64,000 nucleotides of DNA from Acanthosoma haemorrhoidale (Eukaryota > Arthropoda > Insecta > Hemiptera > Acanthosomatidae): positions 119,363,454-119,427,453 of the forward strand of contig OV884009.1 of NCBI GenBank assembly GCA_930367205.1, written 5' to 3'. The notes under the pieces were generated by a model. It did no database searches, was not told where the DNA came from, and worked only from the letters and a program-made list of their open reading frames with translations. Position 1 is the first letter of the stretch. Each line of letters opens with the position of its first letter. Below, piece after piece: positions 45,227 through 57,600 of this stretch. The position numbers were made by a program, and so were the translations under genes.

Positions 45227-45480
45227 ACAATGCTTTGTCGGGGCACACACACCTTCTAAAGATCTAATGGAGTCAGATCAAAGCGAATTAGGCTGCCCTG
45301 CTGACTAGGCCGGCGGCCAGGGTGAAAGACCATAGGTCCACCCGCCTTATCTCTTTCTTGGCGCTCGCTGGACGGAGGCGAAGAGGTTGTACCGATCCTA
45401 GCTTGCGGCGGGCGACTCCTCACCACTTGGGGGATACCCAGGTATACTGAGCCCCCTAGTGACGACCCGACAGACCTCAT
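45227..45480 (-). repeat. Unnamed dispersed repeat, inverted copy
   Basis: The reverse complement shares GGGTGGACCTATGGTCTTT, GGCCTAGTC, CTGACTCCATTA and GTGCCCCGACAAAGCA with 37655-37767. The two copies are about 7.5 kb apart in opposite orientation and flank three channel exons. Confidence 0.75.
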
Positions 45481-45644
45481 TTCAACCTTTTACTGAGGCT
45501 GCGATGTTTATCACTTGTCTGTAAGCCCTTTTTTACGGCCTTCAACAAAGACATGTATATTTACAGACATATAACAATAGCCAAACAATATTTCTTAATT
45601 ATATTATCTTCCATATTATTGTGACATGTAAAATGCCTGGCAAA

Positions 45645-45785
45645 GAAAAGAAAAAATAAACTTTAACGATATTATTTTTCTTCTAAATAACTTCCGTTAG
45701 CTTCAATACATTTCTCCCAACCCCAACAATTTTTTTATCCCATGTTCAAAGAACCGTTTTGGCTTTAAATCAATAATTTTTTTTA
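45645..45785 (-). pseudogene. Mariner transposase C-terminal fossil
   Basis: On the minus strand the frames KPKRFFEHGIKKL and GWEKCIEANGSYLEEK end at a TAA. This matches the end of mariner transposases (pattern FF..GI..L..RWEKCIE.NGxYxE). Only the last 40 or so codons remain, with a frame change; the DD34D core is absent. Confidence 0.65.
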
Positions 45786-46289
45786 ATTTCCTTGTTTTTA
45801 TTTTGTTATTTAAAAATGCGTCAAACGCTCAAACGAAAAAATAATAATGCATTTTATGAATTATTTTAACCGTTGGATAACTTATATATTAGGATTATAT
45901 TAACCGTTTGATATAATTACTAGTAAAAGATTGAATTTCTAATATACCTAAGCTACGCGAGTGTTCTGGCAAATACTCTTTATTGGGATATAATTACAAT
46001 CTGCCTTTTATAAGGCAATCAGTAATTGCGATAAACGCTCTCATTCATACCATATTTACAATTCATCATTCACTCACTCATTCATACAATATTTACAGAC
46101 AGCCCAGAGACCTCCCAAATCCACATGCGAAGAGAAAGCGGAGTCTTGGGAAGCCCCCCACGCTCATCCGTCAGCCGCGTCACCGGATACTAGCCAGTGG
46201 AGGCTGACCAAGAGTGCGAGAGCCACAGACGCTCAGGACATGATTGGAGTAACTGGCCATTGCCAGGACCCCCGCTGTCACGCGTTTAT

Positions 46290-48953
46290 AGCAGGTCACG
46301 AGGCCACTGCCGTTTCAGTCTCCGAGGAGGATTATAGGGATGAATGGAGCTGTTCAATGACTGTGGTACGGGATTAGGGTGGTTGGAAAGGCTACTGTGG
46401 AATTTCATAAACTTAGAAGGGATGAGTTCTAGAATGTAGGGTATATTAAGGTCGTTATGAAGGGTTTTGTTGCTGACATAATTAGGGACATTTACTATTG
46501 TTCTCAGGACTTTAGATTAAAAGGATTGGATATGCTTGATGTTCGACTTTTTTGCTGTCCCCCCTAGCTCTATTCCGTAAGTCCAGATTGGTTTAAGTAT
46601 AACTTTGTAGATTAGTAGTTTATTTTCTATTGAGAGATGGGATGTCCTTTGAAGTAGTCTGTACAGTTGTCCAAAGTGCCTGTTTAGTTCTTGTCTTTTT
46701 AGTCTCGTATGTGGGTTCCAGGTCAGTCGTTTGTCGAGGTGGAAGCCTAAGTATCGTACTGTCTCGAATACAGGGAGAGGAATAGAATTAAAATAAACTA
46801 TTGGACAAGTCTTTCGACAAAGGGTGAAGGTAATGTGGGAACATTTTGCTTCATTAACTTTGATCCGCCATTGATTACACCAATACTCGATCTCGTCAAG
46901 ATGTTTTTGAAGGTTATGGGATGCTATTTCGGGGTCTGGGTTAGATGACAATACTGCAGTGTCATCTGCAAATGTGGCCAAGAAGGTATTGGGAGTAGAG
47001 GGGACATCAGCGGTGTATAGGTTATAGAGGATGGGGCCCAGGACACTGCCCTGTGGAACTACTGCATTTATGGGATAGTAGTTAGAGTATTCTAAACCAC
47101 AGTGGACTTGGAAGAAGCGGTTTGAAAGGTAGAACTGTAAGACTAGGAAAAGGGTCTGTGGTAAATATCTTTTGAGCTTGTAGAGCAAACCTGCGTGCCA
47201 AACCCTGTCAAAAGCTTGAGCTATGTCAAGAAAGGCAGCAGTGCAATACTGTTTGGTTTCAAGGACTGAGGAGATGTGATTAACAACGCGAAGGCCTTGT
47301 TGAGCAGTGGAATGTCGTTGGCGGAAACCAAACTGGTGTGTGGGAAAAAGGTTTTTGGATCCAACAATGGGAAGTAGACGTTTTAGTAGGAGTTTCTCAA
47401 ATATTTTTGAGAGGATAGGGAGTAGGCTAATTGGGCGATACGATGAGGCGTCGTTGGGTGGTTTACCAGGTTTGGCGAATAGGACAATAATGGAATGTTT
47501 CTAGAGGAGAGGAAAGTGCGTCGTTCGGATTATGCAATTATATATGTAGGTTAGGAAGATTATGGCTTTAGAAGGAAATTGTTTGAGAATTTGAGGAGTA
47601 AGGAGATCATATCCAGGAGATTTTCGGTAAGGTAAGTTTTTCAGAAGGTATTTGACCTCAGAGGGATTAACGGCTTTTGGTGGAAGAGAGAGAGGAATAG
47701 GTGAAGTGAGGAAATCTTCCACAGTTGTCCTGTGAGTATGGCTTTGATGAGAAAGGTGAGGTGTGAAAGTATGGGTAAGATGCAGAGCAAATTCCTCCAA
47801 CCTATCCCCATCCAAAGCCGCCCAGGACCCATCATCACGACGGAGTGGGTGTGAAACAGGTTGATACTTTAGGATTTTTTTGGTTACATTCCACAAGGAG
47901 TTATCCCTGGTGGACAGAGAGGAGAGGTAGGAATTGAAAGAATCGGAACGAAAGGATGCCAATCACCGCTTTACCAATCGGCAGTACTGATTGTACGTGC
48001 GGCGATCAACAGGATGCCGGGATCTTTGCCACACTGTTCTGGAGCGGATTAGATCTTTGAGATGCTGAGGTAAACGATTATGATTGTGGATTTTTGGGTG
48101 ACGATGCCTCCCAAGCCGACCTCTGGACCAGAGTAGTGAAAGAATGCACTGCATCTTCTAGGTCTTGGGATGTTTTCTAGGACAATTTTAGGTTTACGGA
48201 CTCTGTAAGAAGCTGGCGGAAGTGGTCCCAGTTAACTGGGCCTCTAATAAATGAAGGAGGAGGCAGTTTGTGAATTGGTCTTAGGGAAATGGTCAATAAT
48301 AAAGGACTATGATCAGAGGAGAGGTCATCAAGCCGCGTGAGTGAGTAGTTTATAGTTCCTAAACTATTGTAAAAAAAGAAGTCAAGGAGATCAGGATTTC
48401 GGTTGGGATCTGATGGCCAATATGTGGCTGTGCCAGGAGTGATAGTGGAGCAATGTTTCCGTGTGGGTGCAGACAGCAAAGCACGTCCTCGTGTATTTGT
48501 GGATCTTGACCCCCAGTGTTGGTGCTTCGCATTAAAGTCCCCACCCACTAGGAAACGATGTCCGATGGAGTCTAGAAAGGAGATGAATTGGGAGTCGGAA
48601 TTGGATTTATTGGGAGGGCAGTACGCTGATGCTAGTGTAAGAGGAAAAGTGAAGGTGGTGATTGACACTGCAGTGGATTGAAGGAAATCATGTGATACCA
48701 AAGGAACTATGTGGTGGGATATGGAGTCATGGACAATGACAGCGGTACCTGCATGAGCTCTTTCATCTGGGTGATCAGTTCGATAAGTCTGGTACTGTCA
48801 AACGGTAAATGGTCGTTTGCTCGTAAGTCTTGTTTCAGTAATAAGAGCTACGTCGATCTTCTTGTCGTGGAGTAGTGCTGTCAGTTCGTTAGTGTGGGTG
48901 CGAACACCATTCGCATTCCAAAGGAGAATGGATAAGGAGTCAGAAGGATCCAC
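46290..48953 (-). pseudogene. ORF2 (endonuclease and RT) of LINE copy 2
   Basis: The apurinic-type endonuclease is partly open at 48177-48701 (VGGDFNAKHQHWGS, SSDHSPLLLTIS). RT covers about 46517-47506, open for some 330 codons, with [67 protein letters not shown] and the catalytic FADD box ([13 protein letters not shown]). ORF2 follows the ORF1 TAA directly in frame, beginning GTG-GAT-CCT at 48953. Breaks occur at about 48700, 47962, 47505 and 46517. A pseudogene of an enzyme that nicks target DNA and copies the element RNA. Confidence 0.9.
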
Positions 48954-49368
48954 TTATGGATTTTGTTTAACAGGGATAAGGTAGGAGACAAGATTTGTAA
49001 GAAGGGAAATGAGAGGGGTAATTAGGGTTCTGAATTCTGTAAGGAATGATGTTATTAGGCTAGTGAGATCTGAAGAGCTTGGAGGTGAAGGAATATCAGA
49101 GATGTGTGGTTGAGGATTGGATTGGGTTTGCTGGTTGGCGGGATGAGCGGAATGCTGGGGAAGAGATACTTGCGGACGAGAAGTGGGCAGTGCCTGTGAC
49201 TGCTCTCTGTTCCAAACGGCATCAGCAAAAGAGACAGAAGGCCTCAAACTTCTGGTGGGGGCGCTTCTTGAGCTACTTGTCACTGGCTTTTCTTCTTCTG
49301 GCCGACGACGTTGCTCGCTCCTGGACTTGAGGATTCTATAGGCCTCACAGCCCTTGTAGTTGGCCGGA
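48954..49368 (-). pseudogene. ORF1 C-terminus of LINE copy 2
   Basis: Gag-like ORF1 end with PSVSFADAVWNREQSQA, LPQHSAHPANQQ and LTNLVSYLIPVKQ, ending at TAA 48954-48956. The zinc-knuckle region lies beyond the 5' truncation. Confidence 0.8.
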
Positions 49369-49378
49369 CTACGCGAGT

Positions 49379-49735
49379 TTTAAAGATAAATATCTAATCA
49401 TAAAGTGGTGCAGCCCAATCATATCGCATTTGGTACAACACAGTATACTGATCAATCCTTACCTTAAATAATATTATTCCAAAATGTTAGCAATTTAGAA
49501 TATTTAAAAAAATATAATAAGCTAGTTCCTATTAGATGTGCTGATGTAGGAACCCCCTAAGAATCTAATATTATCGCTTCTGAAAGCAAGGCGGAGTCTT
49601 AGGGACATTCATGATTAGATAAGTGCATATGTATTTAAATAATTTCAAAAATAATCCTCGAGGGTAATATAGTTGTTTTTTATTTTTGAACTTTTTGCAT
49701 CAATTAAACGTAATAACTGTACATTTTTTTTTCAG
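49379..49735 (+). other. Rest of intron between LINE copy 2 and the next exon
   Basis: AT-rich; ends in a poly(T) tract and TTCAG acceptor. No other feature. Confidence 0.7.
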
Positions 49736-49813
49736 ATGGATTAGCAATGAAACACAGTGGTTAATTAATGAGGAAGGGGAACCATTGATTTGTGGCAATG
49801 TCACTGGATCAAG
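49736..49813 (+). CDS. NaCP60E: DSC1/NaCP60E-type channel, small exon in the domain I turret
   Basis: 78 nt: one base completing Thr, 25 codons (WISNETQWLINEEGEPLICG, then NVTGS) and two bases of Arg. It encodes the extracellular loop between S5 and the pore, with two possible N-glycosylation sites (NET, NVT). The acceptor follows a T-rich tract (TTCAG) and the donor is AAG|GTAACC. Both phases join the neighbouring exons perfectly. Loop sequence varies between species, so identity rests on position, phase and open frame. Confidence 0.82.
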
Positions 49814-51179
49814 GTAACCGCTAAATACCAATTTTTATCTGAGCAATGCAAATGTGTGCAACATTTCAACATTATCTTAAACTTCAAGTATATTTAACAC
49901 AATAAAGATAATATACTTGTACTATATTTAGTATAAGTACTTTATTATTATTATTACTTTTATTTTATGTATTCATATTGACATAAACAACTTTTTTAAT
50001 AACGGTATATTAAACAATTGGGTTTGGTTTTTGTAGCTTATGTGCGTAAAACCTAATGGTCATTAAGGCCTTGTGAATAATTTGGTTAAATTACATTTAT
50101 TCTTTTTGGTCGATATCCATTTGTAAATGTTAACCCTCCAGCTACTTGGTATTGTATCATGCGGAGTTATTATGCTTGGAACTATATTTATGAGAAATTC
50201 ACAGATCACTATAAATGTTAATAAATTCCAAAATTATTTTTCTTTTAACAAAGAAATACTGGAAAAAAATGGTTTCTAATTAAATTTTTTTAATGCATAA
50301 ATTTGATACAATGGGTATAATGTCATATTTCAAAAATTGTTGATGTGTTTAAAAACAGAACAGAGGTCATTTTTAATAGGGAAACTTCCCATTGGCTTTT
50401 TGCTCTAAAAACATTCTAAGATATCTTAGAAATTCGATCATGTGTGCTTTGTAAATTCAATTGTAATATAAAATAATTGAGTCCCAGTGCCAGGGGTTTG
50501 GTTGTATGTCAATCGGGAGTGTGATTCTAAAAACAATCTCACTCAACAAACTTTATTATTGTTATATTACCGCTTTCGACCTCAGATCAAGTCCTATCCG
50601 TTTCAATTTAATCATCCCACTCCGTTTGTTGTATTTAATACTCTGGCAAAAAGCGTACGAAAAACTTGAAAATTATTTTCTAAAGTAATCGAAATTATGT
50701 GGAATATACGGTATCGAATATTATTTATTATGTTTGTAAATCGTAATTATTTTTTAATTTTAACGAGATATTTGGTAAAACCGTGACATTTAATTAATTT
50801 TAAGTAAAGCACTTGTTTACTGAGAAGATGATGATGATAACCACTTTATTATGATAAAATTACAATCTGCCTTTACTTAGTAGGCAATAAATAATTGAGA
50901 TAGGTTTTTTCATTCATACCATATTTGCAATTCATCATTCGCTCGCACATTCATACAATATTTACAAACATTTAAAAACAGCCCAGGGGCCCCCCAAGTT
51001 TCACGGTTGTTGCCTCCCTCGCAAGCGAAAGAGGAAGTGGAGTCTTGGAAAGTCCCCCACGCTCCCCCACCAGCCACGTCACCGGATAAGAGCCAGTGGA
51101 GGCTGACGAAGAGCGCGAGGGCCACATACGCTCAGGACATGATTGGAGAAACTGGCCATTGCCAGGACTCCCACTGTTG

Positions 51180-53528
51180 CGCATTTATAGTATGTCACGA
51201 GGCCACTGCCGTTTCAGTCTCCGAGGAGGATTTTAGGGATGAGTGGAGCTGTTCAATGACTGTGCTACGGGATTAGGGTGGTTGGATAGGTTACTATGGA
51301 ATTTCACGAATTTAGAAGGGATGAGTTCAAGAATGTAGGGTATATTAAGATCATTACGAAGGGTTTTGTTGGTGACGTAATAGGGGGCATTTACTGTTGT
51401 TCTCAGGACTTTTGATTGAAAAGATTGGATGCGCTTGATATTCGACTTTTTTGCTGTCCCCCATAGCTCTATTCCGTATGTCCAGATTGGCTTAAGTATA
51501 TCTTTGTAAATAAGTAGTTTATTTTCTATTGAGAGATGGAATGTCCTTCGAAGTAGTATGTACAGTAGTCCAAAGCGTGTGTTTAGTTCTTGTCTTTTTA
51601 GCCTCGTGTGTGGGTTCCATGTCAGTCTTTTGTCGAGATGGAAGCCTAAATACCTTACTGTCTCAGACACGGGGAGAGGAATCGAATAGAAAAAGACTAG
51701 CGGACAGGACTTGCGGCAGAGGGTAAAGGTTATGTGGGAACATTTTGCTTCATTGATTCACCATTGGTTGCACCAATACTCGATCTCATCAAGGTGTTTT
51801 TAAAGGTTTTGGGATGCTATATCAGGGTCTGAGTGAGATGACAAGACTGCAGTGTCATCTGCAAATGTTGCCAAGAAGGTATTGGGGGTAGAGGGGACAT
51901 CAGCGGTGTATAGGTTATAGAGGATGGGACCCAGGACGCTGCCCTGTGGAACTCATGCTTTTATGGGATAGTAGTTAGAATATTCTAAACCACAGCGAAC
52001 TTGGAAGAAGCGGTTTGAAAGGTAGGACTTTAAGATTAGGAAAAGGGTCTGTGGTAAATATGTTTTGAGCTTGTAAAGCAAACCTGCGTGCCAAACCCTG
52101 TCAAAAGCTTGAGCTATGTCCAGAAATGCAGCAGTGCAATACTGTTTGGATTCAAGGGCTGAGGAAATGTGATCAACAACGCGAAGGCCTTATTGAGTAG
52201 TGGAATGTTGTTGACGGAAGCCAAACTGATGTATAGGAAAAAGGGTTTTGGATTCGACAATTGAAAGTAGACGTTATCTTCTACAGTTGTGCCATGAGTA
52301 TGATTTTGATGAGAAAGGTGAGGTGTGAAAGTATGGGTAAGATGCAGAGCGAATTCCTCCAACCTATCCCCATTGGAAGCCACCCAGGACCCATCATCAC
52401 GACATAGTGGGTGTGAAACAGGATGATACTTTAGGATTTTTTTAGTTACATTCCACAGAGTGTTATCCCTGGTAGAAAGAGAGGAGAGGTGGGAATTGAA
52501 GGAATCGGAACGGAAGGACGCCAATTGCCGCTTTACCAATCTGCAGTACTGATTGTATGAGCGGCGATCAGCAGGATGTCGGGATCTTCGCCATACTGTT
52601 CTGGAACGGCGTTTGGATTGGATTAGGTTTTTGATATGCTGAGGTAAACGATTATGAGTGTGGATTTTCGGGTGACGATGCCTCCTAAGCCGACCTCTGC
52701 ACCAGAGTAGTGAAAGACTGCACTGGATCGTCTAGGTCTTGGGATGTTTTCAGGGACACTTGAGGTCAATGGAGCCTGTAAGAAGCTGGTGGAAGTGGTC
52801 CCAATCGACCGGGCCCCTAATAAATGAAGGAGGAGGTAGTTTGTGAATTGGTATCAGGGAAATGGTTAATAATAAAGGGCTATAATCGGAGGAGAGGTCA
52901 TCAAGGCGCTTGAGTGAATAGTTTAGTGTTCCTAAACTATTGTAGAAGAAGAAGTCTAGGAGATCTGGATTTCGGTTGGGATCTGATGGCCAATAGGTGG
53001 CTGTGTCAGGAGAGATCGTGGAGCAATGTTTCCGTGTGAGTGCAGACAGCAAAGCAGGTCCGCGTGTATTCGTGGATCTTGACCCCCAGTGTTGGTGCTT
53101 TGCATTAAAGTCCCCACCCACAACGAAACAATGTCCTATGGAGTCTAGAAAGGAGATGAATTGGGAATCGGAAATGGATATATTGGGAGGGCAGTACACT
53201 GATGCTAGAGTAAGGGGGAAAGGGAAGGTGCTGATTAACACTGCAGTGGACTGAAGGAAATCATGTGCGCTACCAAAGGAACTATGTGATGAGAAATGGA
53301 ATTATGAACAATGACAGCGGTACCTGCATGAGCTCTTTCATCTGGGTGACCAGTTCGGTAAGTATGGTACTGTCGAACCGTAAATGGTCGTTTACTAGTA
53401 AGTCTTGTTTCAGTAATGAGAGCTACGTCGATGTTCTTGTCGTGGAGTAGTGCTGTCAGTTCATTAGTGTGGGTGCGAACACCATTCGAATTCCAAAGGA
53501 GAATGGATAAGGAGTCAGAAGGATCCAC
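51180..53528 (-). pseudogene. ORF2 of LINE copy 3
   Basis: It starts with GTG-GAT-CCT directly after the ORF1 TAA. The endonuclease N-terminus (LLWNSNGVRTHTNELTALL, ALITETRLTSKRPF) is open at 53235-53528, and the middle and end at 52750-53241 (VVGGDFNAKHQHWGS). RT is damaged: part of the finger region is deleted near 52270, where VEDN joins RT sequence, and the FADD region near 51850 is out of frame. The C-terminal part is open at 51233-51670. Not functional. Confidence 0.88.
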
Positions 53529-54074
53529 TTATGGATGTTGTTTAACGGGGATAAGGTAGGAGACACGATTTGTAAGTAGGGAAATGAGAGGAGTAATTAG
53601 GGTTCTGAACTCTGTAAGAAATGAGGTTAAGAGGCTGGTGAGATCCGAAAAACTTGAAGGTGGAGGAATGTACGAGATGTGTGGCTGAGGATGGGATAGA
53701 GTTTGTGGGTTGACAGGATGAACGGAATGCTGGGAAAGGTGATCTTGTGAACAGTGAGTGGGCAGTGCCTGTGACTGCTCTCTGTTGCGAACGGCATCGG
53801 CGAAAGAGACAGTAGGCCTCAGATTTCTGGCTGGGCTGCTTCTTGCTGCAAGTTTTTCCACTTCTAGCTGACGGCGTTGTTCGGTCCTCGACTTCAGCGT
53901 TCTGTAAGCCTCGCAGCCCGTGTAGTTGGCCGGATGGCCTTGCTTGCAAAGTACGCATACCGCAGGCGATTTCAATGGCTTTTTGTCTAATTCGCTTGTG
54001 GTAGTGTTGCCTACTACACTTTACACATCTGGGAGGGTGGTGGCAGTAAGATCTAGTGTGCCCATATGCCTGAC
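53529..54074 (-). pseudogene. ORF1 fragment of LINE copy 3
   Basis: Open from at least 53975 to TAA 53529-53531. It begins with the last zinc-knuckle piece (CVLCKQGHPANYTGCEAYR) and continues with a coiled, charged stretch (EQRRQLEVEKLAARSS) and the family C-terminus ending SYLIPVKQHP. Upstream residues up to 54074 read through CFKC-like sequence in broken frame. It corresponds to the jockey Gag-like nucleic-acid-binding protein. Confidence 0.82.
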
Positions 54075-54301
54075 TTACTGAGAAGAAGAGATACTTTAAA
54101 ATAAGTGATGTTATTTTTCTTAATTGATACTACTTGCCAACTATCTGTACCCTGTCCCTTCTTGCGGCAACTAGTCTGTCCATTGATAGAGAAATACACA
54201 ATTACATTATTTCTGCCAAACACTGGAGCCGGTAAGTTACAATTGAATTTCTCACAAATAATTACAATGCCAGCTACAAAATGTTCTTTCCATTATATGT
54301 A

Positions 54302-54661
54302 TATAATGGTTCTTAGGGACGACAGAAAAACAAGGTTGTGTTGCTCTGTAAAACAAAGTTTATTTTCCTTTAATTGTTAATTACTTTACGGGTTTACAAA
54401 TAAAATCAGTCATATTAAAAATCAGTAAGTCATACCTGTAAAACAAAGAAACGACATTCAATGTTTATTCTCCTGTCGATTCGGTTTGTTTTATAATAAC
54501 AAATAATTAAGTCAAATATTAAGTTTAGCTTGCTTTCACTGCTTGCCTAACACTCACGTAACCTCCCTGCTGATAACGCTAGTATCATTCTCTTCAACGC
54601 CTGCATTATCTACGTTGGTGCGGCGTGCTAATTCAAATTAAAGAAATACATTTTCTTTACA
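54302..54661 (-). repeat. 3' LTR of element E
   Basis: 360 bp, starting TGTAAAGAAAATG and ending CCATTATA on the minus strand, with AATAAA. The exact outer base is uncertain by one or two because of the TATA-rich flank. Confidence 0.93.
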
Positions 54662-57600
54662 TCTCCCCCCCCCCAGAAGCGAAAATATTTACAAAGGAAG
54701 AAAACTTTTTTGCTGATAGGACATCCTTTACTCGGGATTGTCCTGAAAACTAGGGATAAGTTTTGAAACGTGGAATAGATTTGATTCGGTTTTTTATGTC
54801 CTGTGTTGATCCTGTATATCGAGTTTGATATTTTCTCTATTATTTTATATGGTCCAATTCTGAGTTCGTCAAGTTTCTTCCTGTTTAGTTTGTTTCCATT
54901 CTCTATGTATACCATATCGTTTTCGTTAAACTCGTGATCCTTTCGGTGCTTGTCGAATAGTTGTTTGTTGTATGTGTGTGATTTTATTGTATTGTGAAGC
55001 GCTTTTTCTTTATCCTTAATCCAATCTCTGTTTGCTATGTCTCGTTTCAATTCATTTGGAACTATTTTAAAGTCTGTACCATGAAGCAAGTAGCTAGGGG
55101 TGAAACCGGTAACGGAATGTTCTGTGTTGTTGTATTTATCTATGCACACTCGAGCTATTGTTGTCCATGCCGTTTTTTGTGTTCGTTCGTTTATTTTACA
55201 CCTTATTTTGTTCACTATGGTTTGGTTTAGCCGTTCATTTAGACCATTCGAAAATGGTGAGTTTACTGCTGTAAAAATTATAGGGATTTTTTTTTCCTTT
55301 AAAAAATTTTTAAATTCTTTGGAGTTTATACCTGGATATTGGTCACTAAGGATTGTACCGATTTCACTTGTTTCTATCACTTCATTTACTAGTTTTATAA
55401 AGTCCGTTGCATTTTGCGTTTTTGAAGTATGTATGAAAGCATACCTTGTGTAGTGGTCAACCAACAGGTGTAAGTATTTCTTCGTCGATCTCGAGCCTCC
55501 AAAGCCTCCTATCGTATCTATCGACATTATTTCGAAGGGCTTTGTTGCTGGACCTAAATGGGACATGAGGCCGAATTTTGTTTGTCCTCTAGATTTGTTT
55601 TTAATACATACCTTACAATTGCTGCAGATATTTTTGATATTTTTTGTTAGGTTTTTTGCTGTATACAAGGGGCCTATTTTGTTTTGCATTTGTTTTATGC
55701 CAATGTGACACATGTCTTTATGTACATTTTGTATGAATTTTATACTAAATTCCTCAGATAGTAAAATTTTTTCTTTATCTTTTATTTTCTTGTAGTAGAC
55801 GTCGTTTTTTTTTGTTAAACCTGTTTTATTTAGTAGTTCTTGATTTCCTGACTGGTCTTGAGTGATATCTGATAATTTTATTAGATTAACAATTTTTAAT
55901 TGTTCTTTTTTGTTATCTTCTGGTGCCAGTACTGGGTTCCTGCTCAAACAGTCTGCTTCTAGATTGTATTTACCTGGTGCATATTTTATATTAAAATCAT
56001 ATTGCGACAAATAATAAGTTAGGTCTCCTAGCTCTTCGTCTGGTCTGGCTTTTATATTCATATTTTCCAATGGTTTATGGTCTGAGTATACCGTGAATGA
56101 CTTCCCAATCAACCAATATTGCCAGTATCTAATGGCTTCTTTAATAGCTAAGCATTCCAGATATATCGCTTTTTTTTTCTTTTGTGCTTCGTTTAGTTTT
56201 TTTGAGAAGTATGCTACTGGTTTTTGTTTTCCGTTTTCTTGTATTTGTTTTAATACTGCACCTAATCCTTCTATTGATGCATCGGTGTATATTACTATTG
56301 GTAGATTTTTGTCGTAGATTTCTAGTATAGGTTGTGAGCATAGTAGTTTTTTTATTTTTTCGAACGATTCTTGACATTTTATTGACCATGAAAATTGTAC
56401 ATTTTTCCTGAGTAAATTGTGTAAAGGATCTAAAATTATTGCACAGTTTGGAATATATTCGTGATAGAAATTTATCTTTCCGAGGAATTGTCGTACGTTT
56501 TTTTGAGTCTTAGGTATTGGAAAATTTTTTACTGATATTAAATTATCTTTTATTGGTCTGATCGTATTATTTTCTATTATGTGGCCCAGGTACTGTGCAG
56601 ACTCTGCTGCAAATTTGCATTTTGTAAATTTTAGCCTGAATCCTTCTTTTTTTATTGCGTCTAATAGTAATTCTATATGTTTCACATGTTCCTCAAATGA
56701 TTTCGAAAATATTAGTAAATCGTCTATAAAATTTACTACAAATTGAGTTAATTTATTTTTTCTTAATATATTGCTCAAGATTCTTTGAAAGATTGCTGGG
56801 GCTGTTTTCAGCCCAAAAGGTAAACATGTCCACTGATAATGACCTTCTTGTGTAACAAAACCTGTTTTGTGTCTGTCTTCAATACGCAAAGGGATAGACC
56901 AGAATGCAGAGTTTATGTCTAATGTAGTAAAAAATTTACAGTTTCTTGTTTTTATCATTAAGTCGTCTATCAATGGAAATGGTTGTGCTTGAGGTATTAC
57001 TATTTTATTTATGTCCCTGAAGTCTATGCATAGTCTGCTTCTTTTATTTTCACCTTTTTTAAACGCTAGTGTTACAGGTGCTGCGAAAGGGCTGTATGAT
57101 TCTTCAATGAGGTTTTTATCTAATAGTTTTGTTACTTGTTCCCCTATTTCTGTTCTGTCTTCTAGGCTGCATTTGTAAGGCCTCTTGCTACAATATTTAT
57201 CTACCAATAGATCTATATGTGCTTCATATTTATTTACTGTACCTACGTCATATTTATCTTTTGCAAACACTGATTTGTAAGTATCTATTGTTTTGTTTAT
57301 TTCATATTTTTGATTATCTGATAAGTGATCCATATTTGCTATAAAATTCTCTTCTTTTATGTGCTCGTTAAAATTTACTAAATTTTTTTCTTCATTAGCA
57401 TTTTCCTCGTTTTGTTGAAAAATCTTGAGGTTTTCATCCTGGATTAATTTAAATTCTTTTATTGTGTCTAATCCAATTAGGAAATCGTATTTAAAATATT
57501 CGTTATCTATTATGTGGACATCCATATTTTTTTCTATGTTGAATATTTTTAATTTTAGAGTCGTCAAACCGTTTGTTTTTTGGACACCATTAATTGTTAT

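Larger units (their letters stand above)
45963..49368 (-). mobile_element. Jockey-like LINE copy 2 with 10-bp target duplication
   Basis: CTACGCGAGT flanks the element at 45953-45962 and 49369-49378. The element is 3406 bp, antisense to the channel gene, 5' truncated within ORF1 (starting at YKGCEAYRIL-like sequence). It ends with GGCAGATTGTAATTATATCCC and AATAAAG. ORF2 is broken by a few stops and frame changes, for example TGG to TAG at about 47505-47507. The same family makes up copies 1 and 3. Confidence 0.93.
44058..49735 (+). other. Channel intron (5678 bp) with several insertions
   Basis: It contains a 46-bp minisatellite, a plus-strand LINE fragment with poly(A), an inverted copy of the 37.5-kb repeat, a mariner fossil and jockey-like LINE copy 2. 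All are listed separately. Confidence 0.85.
50829..54074 (-). mobile_element. Jockey-like LINE copy 3 with 12-bp target duplication
   Basis: TTACTGAGAAGA flanks the element at 50817-50828 and 54075-54086. The element (3246 bp) is antisense to the gene, starts in the zinc-knuckle part of ORF1 (5' truncated) and ends AATAAAGTGGTTATCATCATCA, a short TCA-repeat tail. Its proteins are the same family as copies 1 and 2. The clear target duplication points to a fairly recent insertion, but ORF2 is broken. Confidence 0.94.

Noticed and set aside
48403..48681. Plus-strand ORFs across the LINE copies (for example 92 residues here)
   Set aside because: They are shadows of the minus-strand endonuclease frame.
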